Shown here one piece after another: positions 7,444 through 16,460 of a stretch of DNA of 64,000 nt (its first letter is position 1; every line of letters begins with the position of its first letter). Under the pieces are notes generated by a model. That model had not been told where the DNA came from and searched no databases. It saw nothing but the letters and a program-made list of their open reading frames with translations. This DNA comes from UBA2988 sp965237965 (GTDB lineage: Bacteria; Gemmatimonadota; Gemmatimonadetes; Longimicrobiales; Gaopeijiaceae), in assembly GCA_965237965.1 (NCBI GenBank), contig CBDEGT010000002.1, positions 62,001-126,000 of the forward strand, given 5' to 3'. The position numbers were made by a program, and so were the translations under genes.

Positions 7444-9489
7444 ATGCTGAGGCCCGCGACGCTCGTTCTCGGAGGCCTCGCCGCTGCGGCCGCCGTCGCC
7501 CACGCCTTCTGGGCGCCCTTTCCGGGCGTGGGAGGGAACCCCGTGCTGGACCTCGTCGCCTACCACGATCCGGCGCTCCACGGAGTGATCCGCATCTGGC
7601 ACTACGTGGCGCCCGCCGTCGCCGTGCTGCTCGCCGGCAGCCTCGCCCTATCGGTCTGGAGGGTCTGGCTCCAGCCCCGGTCGGGAGGGGGCGGCCGGGG
7701 CACGCTGCCTGCCTGGCCCGCATCGCCGAACGACGAAGCACCCTCGCTCGTGATCGGAGAGATGCACCATCCGACCGCCCCGCGTGAGACCGAGCGCCCT
7801 TCCTGGGTCGTCGTCCCCGAGACCGGGCTGTATACGGGCATCCTCATCGTCGGGGCCGTCGGCTCCGGGAAGACCTCGGCCTGCATGTATCCGTTCGCCC
7901 ACCAGCTCCTCTCCTGGCAGGCCGACTGGCCCGGGCGCAGGGCCAGCGCCCTGGTGCTCGAGGTCAAGGGCGACTTCTGCCATGCGGTGCGCCGGATCCT
8001 CAAAGAGGCCGGGCGCGGCGACGACTACCTAGAGATCGGGCTTGACGGCGCCTGGCAGTGGAACCCGCTCGACGATCCGCTGCTCGACTCGTACTCGCTC
8101 GCCTACACCGTCTCCTCGCTGATCAACCAGCTCTTCGGCAAGAGCCGCGAACCGTTTTGGCAGCAGGCCTACACGAACCTCGTGCGCTGGATCGTCGAAC
8201 TGCATCGGCTCCTGCCGGGGGGCTGGGTCACGCTGCAGGACATCTACCGCTGCACGATCGACTCGGAGCTCTTCGCCGAGAAGATCGGCGAGGCCCGGGA
8301 TCTGGCTGTGCGCCTCTGTCCGGTGCGGGTCGCCGTCGCCGTCAGCGATCTCAACACGCACCAGGAGTCTCTCGAGGACTGGGCCTGGGAGCTCGTGCCC
8401 GGCGCACGGAAGGCAACCTGCCTGCTCGATCCCGGGCTGGGCGAGCGGCTCGCCGAGCTCGATATCGCGTTCGAGACCGAGGAGGCCGAGCACGGGGCAG
8501 GCGGCGAGCTCAGGGAGCAGGTCGAGGCGATCGAGCGGTGGTACCTGAACGACTGGGTGGCGCTCGATGCCAAGCTCCGCACCTCGATCGTCGAGGGCAT
8601 CTCGGTCTTCCTGTCGCTCTTCGACCAGCCGCAGGTCGCGAGCGTGTTCTGTCCGCCGCCGCCGGAGTCAGGAGAGTCCCTATCTATACATATAGGTGAC
8701 GATGCGCCGGACGAGGACGCCGAGGCCGTCCGGCCCGTTCCGGGGCTCCGGCGCCGGCTGCCGCCGCTCGCCGAGCTGATCGAGTCGGGCCGGGTCCTCA
8801 CCCTCAACATGCCCGCGGGCGCGAACCCGGCGCTCGGACGCGCGATCGGCGTGATGCTCAAGACCGCGTGGATGCAGGCGCTGCTCCGGCGGCCCGCCGA
8901 GGCTGCCCGCCGGCCCGGACGCTACCTCCGGCCCGCCGTGTTCATCTGCGACGAGTATCAGGCGTTCGCCACCGTGGGACAGGACGATCCCTCGGGCGAC
9001 GAGAAGGCGTTCGCGCTGACGCGCCAGTGCCGCTGCATCCCGATCGTCGCGACGCAGTCGATCTCCTCGCTCCGCTCCGTGCTGTCCGGCACCGACGCCT
9101 GGCGGACACTCGTACAGACGCTCCGCACCCGGATCTTCCTGTCGCTCTCCGATGAGTCGTCCGCGAAGCTCGCCTCGGAGATGTGCGGGAGTGTCATGAA
9201 GACGCAGCCTTCCTACACGTTCACCGAGACCACGGGCCGGCCGGAGTTCTCGCTGCTGTCGGGCCGAGCCGGTGGCGGACGGGGGAGCATCGGAGCGAGC
9301 AAGTCGTTCCGCCAGGCCAGGGAGGCGGTCTTCTCGCCCCGGGAGTTCACGCTCCTCGACAACTATCAGGCGATCTGCCTGCCCTACGACGGCATGAAGT
9401 CGCTGCCGGCCCGGCGTGTGTATCTCAAGCCCTACTACCTGCCACGCGACAAGAGCTATTGGCGCCTCCGCGAGGAGGGGCGGCTATGA
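7444..9489 (+). CDS. traG: TraG/VirD4 type IV coupling ATPase
   Basis: 681 residues from ATG 7444. Two N-terminal transmembrane helices (LVLGGLAAAAAVAHAFWA; YVAPAVAVLLAGSLALSVW) precede a RecA-like ATPase domain with Walker A GAVGSGKT (137-144) and Walker B VFICDEYQ (about 499-506), then the arginine-finger region with TRQCRCIPIVATQSISSL. VirD4/TraG proteins dock the relaxase-DNA complex onto the secretion channel. The frame is open from ATG 7147 but codons 1-99 run over strong hairpins. It overlaps trbB by ATGA. A fragment of a related copy lies at 62570-62655. Confidence 0.9.
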   Translation: MLRPATLVLGGLAAAAAVAHAFWAPFPGVGGNPVLDLVAYHDPALHGVIRIWHYVAPAVAVLLAGSLALSVWRVWLQPRSGGGGRGTLPAWPASPNDEAPSLVIGEMHHPTAPRETERPSWVVVPETGLYTGILIVGAVGSGKTSACMYPFAHQLLSWQADWPGRRASALVLEVKGDFCHAVRRILKEAGRGDDYLEIGLDGAWQWNPLDDPLLDSYSLAYTVSSLINQLFGKSREPFWQQAYTNLVRWIVELHRLLPGGWVTLQDIYRCTIDSELFAEKIGEARDLAVRLCPVRVAVAVSDLNTHQESLEDWAWELVPGARKATCLLDPGLGERLAELDIAFETEEAEHGAGGELREQVEAIERWYLNDWVALDAKLRTSIVEGISVFLSLFDQPQVASVFCPPPPESGESLSIHIGDDAPDEDAEAVRPVPGLRRRLPPLAELIESGRVLTLNMPAGANPALGRAIGVMLKTAWMQALLRRPAEAARRPGRYLRPAVFICDEYQAFATVGQDDPSGDEKAFALTRQCRCIPIVATQSISSLRSVLSGTDAWRTLVQTLRTRIFLSLSDESSAKLASEMCGSVMKTQPSYTFTETTGRPEFSLLSGRAGGGRGSIGASKSFRQAREAVFSPREFTLLDNYQAICLPYDGMKSLPARRVYLKPYYLPRDKSYWRLREEGRL

Positions 9490-10481
9490 AGCGGGCGAGC
9501 GGGATCGGGCACCTGAAGCCGTTCCTCCCGGGCCTCGAGTCCGTGCTCGAGGATCCGGAGGTCTCCGAGCTGATGATCAACGGGCCCGGGAACGTCTGGG
9601 TGGAACGGGGCGGGGAGCTCGAAGCCCTCGAGGCGCCGGCGCTCACCGCCCCCGCGCTCTACCGGGCGGCCATCCACATCGCGCGCCCGCTCGGGCTCGA
9701 TCCGGCCGCGCGGCCGATCCTCGACGCCAGGCTCGAGGACGGCTCCAGGGTCGCCATCTGCACTCCGCCGGCGAGCCCCCACGTCGCGATGACGATCCGC
9801 CGGTTCGGGGGCCGCGCGTTCTCCGCAGAGGACCTCGTGCGCCAGGGCGCCCTCCCCGAGAGCGTGTTTTGCGCCGCGCGCGACGCTCTCACTTCCCGGC
9901 GGAACGTCCTGGTCTCCGGGGGCACCGGCTCGGGGAAGACCACGCTACTCAACGCCCTGATCGAGCTCCTCCCCGCCGAAGAGCGGATCGTCGCCATCGA
10001 GGACACGCTCGAGCTCAGGATCGACCGCACGAACTGCCTCCGCTTCGAAGCCGGCGCGGCTGGCTCCGAGACGCCCGTATCGATCCGCGACCTGGTGCGG
10101 CACGCGCTTCGCCACCGGCCCGATCACATCGTCGTCGGCGAGGTCAGGGGCGGCGAGGCCGCCGATCTCCTGCAGGCGCTGAACACCGGTCACGGCGGAT
10201 CGCTTACCACCGTGCACGCGAACAACGCTCGCTCGGCGCTCTCGCGCCTCGCCAGCTGCGCGATGCAGGCCGGCGGCGCGCTCCCCTGGGAGGTCACCTG
10301 CCGGGGCGTGGTCGACGGCATCCATCTCGTCGTCCACATGGCCCGGCGCCGGGGCCGGCGGTTCGTCGAGGAAGCCCTCGAGGTCCAGGGCTACGACGCG
10401 GCCGCCAACCGTTGGATCACCGAACCCATAGGGAGGAAGCACGATGAAGAACCAACAGAAAAGGAGTGGCGACATGGATAG
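9486..10481 (+). CDS. trbB: TrbB/VirB11 secretion ATPase
   Basis: 331 residues. An N-terminal domain with SELMINGPGNVWVERGGELE is followed by a hexameric ATPase domain: Walker A GGTGSGKT (145-152), Asp box IEDTLEL, Walker B region DHIVVGEVRGGEAADLL and His box TTVHANN. VirB11 ATPases power pilus assembly and substrate transfer at the inner membrane. ATG 9486 overlaps the traG stop; the next small gene starts inside its 3' end. All catalytic motifs are intact. Confidence 0.9.
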   Translation: MKRASGIGHLKPFLPGLESVLEDPEVSELMINGPGNVWVERGGELEALEAPALTAPALYRAAIHIARPLGLDPAARPILDARLEDGSRVAICTPPASPHVAMTIRRFGGRAFSAEDLVRQGALPESVFCAARDALTSRRNVLVSGGTGSGKTTLLNALIELLPAEERIVAIEDTLELRIDRTNCLRFEAGAAGSETPVSIRDLVRHALRHRPDHIVVGEVRGGEAADLLQALNTGHGGSLTTVHANNARSALSRLASCAMQAGGALPWEVTCRGVVDGIHLVVHMARRRGRRFVEEALEVQGYDAAANRWITEPIGRKHDEEPTEKEWRHG

Positions 10482-10671
10482 CGACGAAAAGACCCTACGC
10501 GTCGAGACGCTCGACGACTTCGACCGGGAGCTCGCACGCGACGGAGGCGAGGCACTCGAGGTGCCGGCCCACCTGGCCGAGCAGTACGGCCTCTTCCCCG
10601 AGGACGTGGGGAGCGAGGACGAGATCCGGGACGCCGGAGAGGATCCGCATGGCGAGGAGGAAGACCGATGA
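10444..10671 (+). CDS. Small acidic protein between trbB and ardC
   Basis: 75 residues (ATG 10444, preceded by GGGAGGAAG) or 65 residues (ATG 10474, preceded by AAGGAG at 8 bases). Highly acidic, with LDDFDRELARDGGEALEVP and a tail EDPHGEEEDR. It overlaps the 3' end of trbB and its stop overlaps the start of the ArdC-like gene, so it belongs to the same transcript. No family recognised; it could be a partner or DNA-mimic-like accessory of the antirestriction protein, which is speculation from acidity and position. Confidence 0.55.
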   Translation: MKNQQKRSGDMDSDEKTLRVETLDDFDRELARDGGEALEVPAHLAEQYGLFPEDVGSEDEIRDAGEDPHGEEEDR

Positions 10672-11696
10672 AACACGACGAATATCACCGCCAGTTCGCT
10701 GACGCGATCATCGAGCAGATCCGCCAGGGCACCGCGCCTTGGCAGAAGCCATGGGGGCCGGGCGAGCGCGTCCTCCCCGCGAACGTCGATACCGAACGCT
10801 CCTACGCGGGCGGCAACAGCCTGCACTTGGCCGCCGTCCAGCAGTCGCGCGGCTACGCCGACGTACGCTGGGGAACCTACCGCCAGATACAGGCGCATGG
10901 CGGACAGGTCAGGAAGGGCGAGCGGGGCACCCGCATCCTCTCCTTCCAGGACCACCGGAAGATCGCCGTCACCGACGAGCGCGGGCGGCCCGTGAAGGAC
11001 AACGAAGGCAAGCGCGTCCACCGCTACGAGCGCCTGCCTAAGCCCTTCGTCAGGCAGTACACGGTGTTCAACGCCGAGCAGGCCGACGGGCTGCCGGCCC
11101 GGCCCGCGCCCACGGCCGAGCCGCTCTGGAAGGTCCACCAGAACGCCGAGAGGGTGCTCGCGGACAGTGGCGTCCCCGTTCGTCACGTGGCCGGAGACCG
11201 GGCGTTCTACAACCTGAACCGCGACGAGATTGTGCTCCCCGAGCGCGTGCAGTTCCCTTCCGCAAACCACTACTACCAGACCGCGCTCCATGAGCTTGGA
11301 CACAGCACGGGCCATCCGGAGCGGATGAACCGCGCCACGCTCGTCGAAGGGATGAGCGAAGGGTTCGGATCGCCCGCCTATGCGAAGGAGGAGCTACGCG
11401 CGGAGATCAGCGCCATGATGACGGGCGAGCGCGTGGGCGTCGGCCACGATCCGAGCCGGGGCGCCGCCTACGTAGAGGGGTGGGTCGCCGCCCTCGAGGA
11501 GGACCCCCGGGAGATCCGCCGCGCCGCGGCCGACGCGCAGAAGATCTCCGACTTCGTGCTCGCCCGGAGCCGCGAGCGCGCGGCCGAGCGCGAGCCGGAG
11601 CCCGTGGCCGCTACGCGCGCTCCCGCCCAGCAACACTCCGTAAGGCCTGAGCTACCGCTGCCGGTTCCGACCCGGAGCCTCGGCCCGCGCCGCTGA
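10668..11696 (+). CDS. ardC: ArdC-like antirestriction protein
   Basis: 342 residues. The N-terminal part (IIEQIRQGTAPWQKPWGPGE, then YAGGNSLHLAAVQ and WGTYRQIQAHGGQVRKGERG) is the ssDNA-binding N-terminal domain of ArdC/TraC primase-type proteins. The C-terminal part is a zincin-like metalloprotease domain with HELGHSTGH at 208-216 and a downstream acidic YAKEELRAEISAMM that supplies the third ligand. ArdC proteins protect incoming conjugative DNA from restriction. It lies directly after trbB, consistent with early expression in a new host. Confidence 0.85.
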   Translation: MKHDEYHRQFADAIIEQIRQGTAPWQKPWGPGERVLPANVDTERSYAGGNSLHLAAVQQSRGYADVRWGTYRQIQAHGGQVRKGERGTRILSFQDHRKIAVTDERGRPVKDNEGKRVHRYERLPKPFVRQYTVFNAEQADGLPARPAPTAEPLWKVHQNAERVLADSGVPVRHVAGDRAFYNLNRDEIVLPERVQFPSANHYYQTALHELGHSTGHPERMNRATLVEGMSEGFGSPAYAKEELRAEISAMMTGERVGVGHDPSRGAAYVEGWVAALEEDPREIRRAAADAQKISDFVLARSRERAAEREPEPVAATRAPAQQHSVRPELPLPVPTRSLGPRR

Positions 11697-11716
11697 GGCT
11701 AGGAGAGAACAGGAAG

Positions 11717-12601
11717 GTGTTCGACCGCACGATCGAATCGGACCCGCGCCCCGCCGCGCCACAAAGCCGCGCTCAATACCGCATGCGGGACGGCCATCGC
11801 CGGGAATACGCCGCGGACAGGGAGCGCGGGTCCATCTCCTTCCGCGAACGGTGCCGTGGGGCGCTCGCCGATGTGGGCATCCACGGTGCCGTCTCCGTCC
11901 GGGACCTCGCCGAGGCTCGCTTCGGCGGGCATCCCTACACCTCGCGGCGAGCCGTGAACGCCTGGGTCCGGGACGGGCTCGTCAAGGAAACCACGGCCAC
12001 CGGGCCGAAGGGCAACCCGTTCAAGGTCCTGACCCTCACCCGCAAGGGAGCGGCTACCATCCGCGACCCCGCGGCCGGGCACGGACTGGATCCTGGACAG
12101 CACATCAGGTACGCCATCCGCCTCCAGCACGCCCAGCTCGCACACGACACGGCCATCTACCGGGCCTGCGGGATCGAACGCCGGCACTTGCTAGAGCGGG
12201 GCGCCACCGTCCGGCGCGTGCGGCTCGACGGTGAGCTCAAGAGCACCGTAGCACGCAAGAGCGAGTCTGCACGAGCGAGAAACGGCAGGCAGGCCGCCGA
12301 TGCCGAACGGCACCGTGCCGCCGCCGAGCTCGGCCTCCCCGTCGACGCCCAGGGCCGCGTGCTCTACCCCGATGCGCAGATCGAGTACACGGACGCCGAC
12401 GGACGCACCGGCCGCGTCAACGTCGAGGTCGCCTCCGGCAACTACCGCGGCCAGTCGGTCCGGGCCAAAGCAGCCGCCGGGTTCGCGCTCCACGCCAACG
12501 GACCGGCCGCGGCGCGGCTCCTCCGAACGCTCGGCGACGGCCACGATCGCTCTTCACTGCGGGGGCCGGCCGACCGCGACCCGGCCGCGCTCGAGCTGTA
12601 G
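11717..12601 (+). CDS. Winged-helix replication-relaxation-like protein
   Basis: 294 residues from GTG 11717, 20 bases after ardC, with AGGA-type sites upstream; ATG 11783 is an alternative. A helix-turn-helix region (ALADVGIHGAVSVRDLAEAR, then TSRRAVNAWVRDGLVKETT) is followed by LRHAQL-like IRLQHAQLAHDTAIYRACG and an endonuclease-like strand pattern YPDAQIEYTDADGR with VNVEVASGNY. This organisation recalls the plasmid replication-relaxation / MobT-associated family, but the assignment is tentative. Confidence 0.5.
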   Translation: MFDRTIESDPRPAAPQSRAQYRMRDGHRREYAADRERGSISFRERCRGALADVGIHGAVSVRDLAEARFGGHPYTSRRAVNAWVRDGLVKETTATGPKGNPFKVLTLTRKGAATIRDPAAGHGLDPGQHIRYAIRLQHAQLAHDTAIYRACGIERRHLLERGATVRRVRLDGELKSTVARKSESARARNGRQAADAERHRAAAELGLPVDAQGRVLYPDAQIEYTDADGRTGRVNVEVASGNYRGQSVRAKAAAGFALHANGPAAARLLRTLGDGHDRSSLRGPADRDPAALEL

Positions 12602-12610
12602 GAGCTTCGA

Positions 12611-12925
12611 GTGCAACCCTGGAAGATCAGTGCCGGGCTGACCGCCGCGCTCGTCGGCTCCGCCAGCCTACTCGCCGGGTCCCGGCTCGAGTATCTCGCA
12701 CCGTTCTGGCCTGTGATCTTGGCTGACCACGGTGTTAAAGTCGCGTTCCACCTGGCACTCGGGCTGGCAGGTGTTGCCGCCACCATCTACGCCGTCGCGC
12801 GCGCCGCCGGACTCGCCGACCTCGGACGCCGCGTCGATCTCGCCGAGCGCTCCGTACGGCGCGGGGAGGGCGATCCGGGCCTCAGCGACGCACTTCGTAG
12901 AGACGCCGAGGGGGACTGGGAGTGA
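12611..12925 (+). CDS. Small two-helix membrane protein of the element
   Basis: 104 residues from GTG 12611; AGGAG overlaps the preceding stop codon and sits 6 bases before the start. Two hydrophobic helices (ISAGLTAALVGSASLLAG; VAFHLALGLAGVAATIYAVA) are followed by an amphipathic charged tail. No family recognised. Tight coupling to the upstream winged-helix gene makes it part of the conjugative element; similar small membrane proteins in such elements include entry-exclusion and Rep-associated proteins, unproven here. Confidence 0.5.
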   Translation: MQPWKISAGLTAALVGSASLLAGSRLEYLAPFWPVILADHGVKVAFHLALGLAGVAATIYAVARAAGLADLGRRVDLAERSVRRGEGDPGLSDALRRDAEGDWE

Positions 12926-12971
12926 ACGCGGAGATCCGGTCGGCCGCGCACCCTCGGGAGGAAGCACGCCC

Positions 12972-13355
12972 ATGACCGGCCGCGCTTCCGTCGAGACCTT
13001 GCCCGGCGCCTGGCGGAAGCAGGCCAAGACCCTCCGCCAATACGGGGGCGAGACACCGGCCGTGGCCCTCGAGGCGTGCGCGGCACAGCTCGAGGCCACG
13101 CTCATGGAGAGGGGCGAGACCACCCTCTCGCTGACCGACGCAGCCAGGGAGAGCGGCTACTCCGCGGACCATCTCGGCCGCCTCGTGCGCGACGGCAAGA
13201 TCCCGAACGCCGGACGGCCCGGCGCGCCCAGGATCGCCCTGAGCCACCTCCCCCGTAAGACCGGAGCGGCCACCCCGCGTCTGGCCGAGAAGGCTCCTCT
13301 GCGCGAAATTTCAAATGCGCAGATCGTGCAGTCCGTCATCGAGAGAGGAGCCTGA
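12972..13355 (+). CDS. Small helix-turn-helix-like protein preceding the integrase
   Basis: 127 residues from ATG 12972 with GGGAGGAAG about 10 bases upstream. The middle (TTLSLTDAARESGYSADHLG, then RLVRDGKIPNAGR) is a clear excisionase/MerR-like helix-turn-helix, and the last codon overlaps the integrase ATG. Position directly before the integrase suggests an excision directionality factor or integrase regulator. It is separate from the AlpA-like protein at 247-477. Confidence 0.6.
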   Translation: MTGRASVETLPGAWRKQAKTLRQYGGETPAVALEACAAQLEATLMERGETTLSLTDAARESGYSADHLGRLVRDGKIPNAGRPGAPRIALSHLPRKTGAATPRLAEKAPLREISNAQIVQSVIERGA

Positions 13356-14518
13356 TGATGGCACGCACGAAACGAAGCCGGCGAGGCTACAGCGCCGGCG
13401 AATGGGGCCGGAACCGGGTACGGGTCTTTCCGGATCCCAAGACCGGCCTGATCCAGATCGAGTGGCGAGAGGACGGGCGTAGGCTGAGCAGGTCGCTCGG
13501 GCATCGCGACTGGGCCCGGGCCAAGAGGCAGACGGACGAAGTCGCCGCCGGCCGCGCCGAGCCCGAGCTCCAGCACAGGGCGGGAGCCGAGCCCGAGTCA
13601 CTCACCCTGAAGACGCTTTTTGACATCTACGGTGATGAGGTGACCCCCACCAAGGGTGAGCGGTCCCAGAGGTACGATGGGGCCGCGATGAAGATGTTCC
13701 TCAAGTTCTTCGGTAAGGATCGAGACCCTGCCACCCTGTCCAAGAGAGACTGGGATCGTTTCATCCGAGACCGGAGATCGGGCAGGGTCGGTGCTAGTGG
13801 CAAACCCGCCTCAAATCGGACGATCGAACGGGACTTGAGGTTCCTGCTCGCGGTCTTCAACTGGGCCGCACAATCGAGGGACGAGCAGGGTAAGCTTCTT
13901 CTAGAGTCGAATCCCCTGAGAGGCCTGAAGACGCCCAAGGAGAAGAACCCGACCCGGGTGCTGCTCACTGAGGCGGAATACGAGGCCCTGTTGCAAGTAT
14001 CGCTGGTGATGGACTGGCGCTCTCGTGTGGCTCTGGTGATCGCGCACGAGACGGGACACCGCATCGGCGCCATCCGGCAGCTTCGATGGTCGGACATTGA
14101 CCTTGAAGCCCGTGTCATCCGGTGGCGTGGCGAGCATGAGAAGACCGGCTACGAGCACCGCACACCGGTGACCGCCGAGGCGCTCGCTGTCTTGGAAGAC
14201 GCACGGAGGAAGAACCCCGGGATCGGGGACGCGCCTTTGCTGCCAGCACCGAAGGATCCATCGAAGTGCGTGAGCCGTTCGCTGGCGCGCGACTGGTGGG
14301 AAAAAGCCCAAGACCTCGCCGGGCTGGAGCCGAAGCCTGGCCGCGGCTGGCACTCACTGAGGCGGAAGTTTGCCTCGGACCTCATGGACCAACCGCTCAA
14401 GGTGCTATGCGAACTCGGCGGCTGGAAGACCGCCCAGACGGTGCTGCAGTGCTACCAGCGGGCCAACGAGGGGCAACTCCGGAAGGCCCTCGAGCACCGG
14501 CGGAGAGCCCGCTCCTGA
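13355..14518 (+). CDS. Tyrosine recombinase (integrase) of the tRNA-Val element
   Basis: 387 residues. Catalytic residues are all visible: Arg236 in TGHRIGAIRQLRW, Lys in HEKTGYEHRTPV, His333 and Arg336 in WHSLRRKF, Trp in LGGWKT and the nucleophile Tyr367 in QCYQRAN. A SAM-like core-binding domain (about residues 85-185) precedes it. The gene ends 58 bp from the 3' end of tRNA-Val, the usual arrangement when an element has inserted in a tRNA 3' end, so the conjugative element extends leftward out of the window. Confidence 0.9.
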   Translation: MMARTKRSRRGYSAGEWGRNRVRVFPDPKTGLIQIEWREDGRRLSRSLGHRDWARAKRQTDEVAAGRAEPELQHRAGAEPESLTLKTLFDIYGDEVTPTKGERSQRYDGAAMKMFLKFFGKDRDPATLSKRDWDRFIRDRRSGRVGASGKPASNRTIERDLRFLLAVFNWAAQSRDEQGKLLLESNPLRGLKTPKEKNPTRVLLTEAEYEALLQVSLVMDWRSRVALVIAHETGHRIGAIRQLRWSDIDLEARVIRWRGEHEKTGYEHRTPVTAEALAVLEDARRKNPGIGDAPLLPAPKDPSKCVSRSLARDWWEKAQDLAGLEPKPGRGWHSLRRKFASDLMDQPLKVLCELGGWKTAQTVLQCYQRANEGQLRKALEHRRRARS

Positions 14519-14522
14519 GCCC

Positions 14523-14549
14523 AATTAGCGGGAATCAATTAGCGGGAAT
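14523..14549. repeat. Tandem 13-bp repeat between integrase and tRNA
   Basis: AATTAGCGGGAAT occurs at 14523-14535 and again at 14537-14549 with a single C between. It lies between the integrase stop and the tRNA 3' end, where integrase arm-binding sites are normally found, so arm-type binding sites are a reasonable inference. Confidence 0.5.
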
Positions 14550-14575
14550 ACCTACCCTCGTTCCCGTAAGTTCAA

Positions 14576-14650
14576 TGGGCGCTGACGGATTCGAACCGCC
14601 GACCTCCTGCTTGTAAGGCAGGCGCTCTCGACCAGCTGAGCTAAGCGCCC
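14576..14650 (-). tRNA. tRNA-Val (anticodon TAC)
   Basis: Minus-strand sequence folds as a standard 75-nt tRNA without encoded CCA: acceptor GGGCGCT/AGCGCCC with discriminator A, D arm GCTC/GAGC, anticodon stem CCTGC/GCAGG with loop CTTACAA (anticodon TAC, valine), T arm GGCGG-TTCGAAT-CCGTC. Its 3' end faces the integrase 58 bp away, marking it as the integration target; the 3' end is intact, so the junction falls at or just beyond it. Confidence 0.95.
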
Positions 14651-14737
14651 TTCGGGTACTTCTTCCCATAACAGTGCGGACTCTTTGCGCCCGGAGGGAC
14701 AGGCCAACCAGGCAACCATGTACGTTACCGTGTACGT

Positions 14738-14845
14738 TCACCGGGCTTCCCGCAGCTCACCGGCCCCAAGCACGACGCGAAGCATAGTCTCAGCGTCAGC
14801 GTGCTGGTAGCTCGCCTTCAGCGCTTGCAGGCTCTTCCAGCGAAG
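14738..14845 (-). pseudogene. C-terminal remnant of a second tyrosine integrase
   Basis: On the minus strand, reading up to the stop at 14738-14740, the frame gives RWKSLQALKASYQHAD and ETMLRVVLGAGELREAR. The W-K-S ... SYQHAD pattern matches the end of tyrosine recombinases (the catalytic Tyr block). The 5' side is cut by the left end of the IS256-type element at about 14846. It suggests an earlier element inserted at or near the same tRNA. Confidence 0.45.
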
Positions 14846-16294
14846 CTGTCCCAACCGTAGTTGAAGGTTCCTGATAGGGGAGAAAGAAAAGTGGTGGCTC
14901 CGGGGGTCCCGGGCCGATAGGCTCGGGTAGGCAAAAACCCCAACACGGAGCCACCACGATGAAGAGAACGTACGAGGTAAGGGATCGGGCGGACAAGCGC
15001 GCGATCAGGGAGTTCCTGAAGCGGGAGGGGCAGTTTCTGCTTCCGATGCTTGAGCTCGTGGAGCAGACGGAGGTCGCGATCGACGAAGTCATCCAGGTGA
15101 TGGGACGAGCGACGATCGAAGCGGTGCTGGAGATGAGCGCCGAGGGTGTGGCAGGCGTGAAGCAGGCAGGTCGGTCACGAGCGGAAGACGACACGGCGTG
15201 GTATGGCCGGCAGGGTGGTGTGGTTTACCTGTCGGACCGGAAGGTGCGTGTGGAGCGGCCACGGCTCAGGCGCCGGGGCGCCGGGGAGGGTGGCGAGGTC
15301 GAGGTGCCGGCGTACGCAGCGATGCGGAGACCGGGCGCCGTGGCGGATCGGATGCTCGAGGTCCTGATGGCGGGGGTGAGCACGCGGAAGTACGGCCGTG
15401 TGATCGGTGAGATGGCCGACACGGTCGGGGTGAGCAAGTCGGTGGTGAGCCGTGAGACGGTCGAGGCCTCGGAGCGCGTGCTGAAGGAGCTGATGGAGCG
15501 CCGGCTGGATGCGTGGGACCTCCTGGTGATCTACCTGGACGGGATCCAGATGGGCTCGCACCACGTGCTTGCTGCGGTAGGCGTGGACTCAGACGGAAAG
15601 AAGCACGTGCTGGGCGTGAGGGAAGGAGCGAGTGAGAACGCCGAGGTGACCAGCGCGCTCCTAGAGGATCTGGTCGAGCGCGGCCTGGACCCGGGCAGGC
15701 GGCGGCTGTTCGTGATCGATGGCTCGAAAGCGCTCAGGAAGGCGATCGAGAAGGTGTTCGGCCAACGTCACCCCATCCAGCGCTGCCGCAACCACAAGCT
15801 CCGCAACGTGCTGGGTCATCTGCCGAAGGATCAGCATCCTCAGGTGAAGGCGGCGTTCCGGGCGGCGATGAAGCTGGACGCGAAGCAGGGCGAGCAGAAG
15901 CTCGAGCAGCTCGCCCGATGGCTCGAGCGCGACCACCCCTCGGCCTCGGCCAGCCTACGCGAAGGCCTCAGCGAGATGTTCACGATCAACCGGCTCGGCC
16001 TCCCGCCGCGGCTGAGGAAGTGCCTGGGCTCGACCAACCTGATCGACAGCACCCACTCGGGCGTAAGACGGAAGACCCGCAGGGTGACCAACTGGAAGAA
16101 CGGAGCGATGGCCTTGCGCTGGGCTGCGGCCTCGTTCGTGGAGACCGAGAAGAGCTACCGGAGGATCATCGGCTACGACCAGATCTGGATGCTCAGGGCC
16201 CACCTCGACGACCATGAACCGGTTGCCGAAATGAGAAAGGCAGGCTAACAAGGAGACTCTCCGGAGCCACCACCTTCAACTGTCAGCGGGACAC
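14846..16294 (+). mobile_element. IS256-family insertion sequence
   Basis: About 1.45 kb. Imperfect terminal inverted repeats: the left end carries TGTCCC then AGTTGAAGGT (14847-14868) and the right end ACCTTCAACT then GGGACAC (16272-16294). A 12-bp motif GTGGTGGCTCCG occurs three times: 14891-14902 direct, and inverted at 14946-14957 and 16262-16273, as subterminal transposase sites. No matching target duplication was found. It cuts an integrase remnant on the left and a kinase 5' fragment on the right. Confidence 0.75.
14959..16248 (+). CDS. IS256-family (mutator-type) transposase
   Basis: 429 residues. The DDE core shows VIYLDGIQMGSHHVLAAVGV (first Asp), FVIDGSKALRKAIEKVFG (second Asp), the family block QRCRNHKLRNVLGHLPK and a C-terminal Glu region near STHSGVRRKTRRVTNWKNG. 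Length agrees with the family's usual 400-430 residues. ATG 14959 follows a subterminal repeat by one base. The gene is intact. Confidence 0.9.
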   Translation: MKRTYEVRDRADKRAIREFLKREGQFLLPMLELVEQTEVAIDEVIQVMGRATIEAVLEMSAEGVAGVKQAGRSRAEDDTAWYGRQGGVVYLSDRKVRVERPRLRRRGAGEGGEVEVPAYAAMRRPGAVADRMLEVLMAGVSTRKYGRVIGEMADTVGVSKSVVSRETVEASERVLKELMERRLDAWDLLVIYLDGIQMGSHHVLAAVGVDSDGKKHVLGVREGASENAEVTSALLEDLVERGLDPGRRRLFVIDGSKALRKAIEKVFGQRHPIQRCRNHKLRNVLGHLPKDQHPQVKAAFRAAMKLDAKQGEQKLEQLARWLERDHPSASASLREGLSEMFTINRLGLPPRLRKCLGSTNLIDSTHSGVRRKTRRVTNWKNGAMALRWAAASFVETEKSYRRIIGYDQIWMLRAHLDDHEPVAEMRKAG

Positions 16295-16299
16295 CATCC

Positions 16300-16430
16300 G
16301 AGCTGGCACTCGATGCGGTAGCGCCCCTCAAGGGCCGCGTTCAGGCGGGAGACAGGATCGGGGCCATTCACCCGCTCAAGATGGGCATGGGACCCATGAA
16401 CCGCGAGCAAATACCTCTCGTGGGCAGACG
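16300..16430 (-). pseudogene. Serine/threonine kinase 5' fragment, copy 1
   Basis: Minus strand encodes LNAALEGRYRIE at the start of a Gemmatimonadota-type protein kinase, plus part of the upstream leader (GAACCGCGAG-type stretch near 16398). The kinase frame is cut after QLG-like codons by the IS256 right end at 16294. Six further copies occur in the window, all on the same strand. Confidence 0.7.
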
Positions 16431-16460
16431 GGTGCAGTTCTCGGCCCTCGGGCTTCGCGC

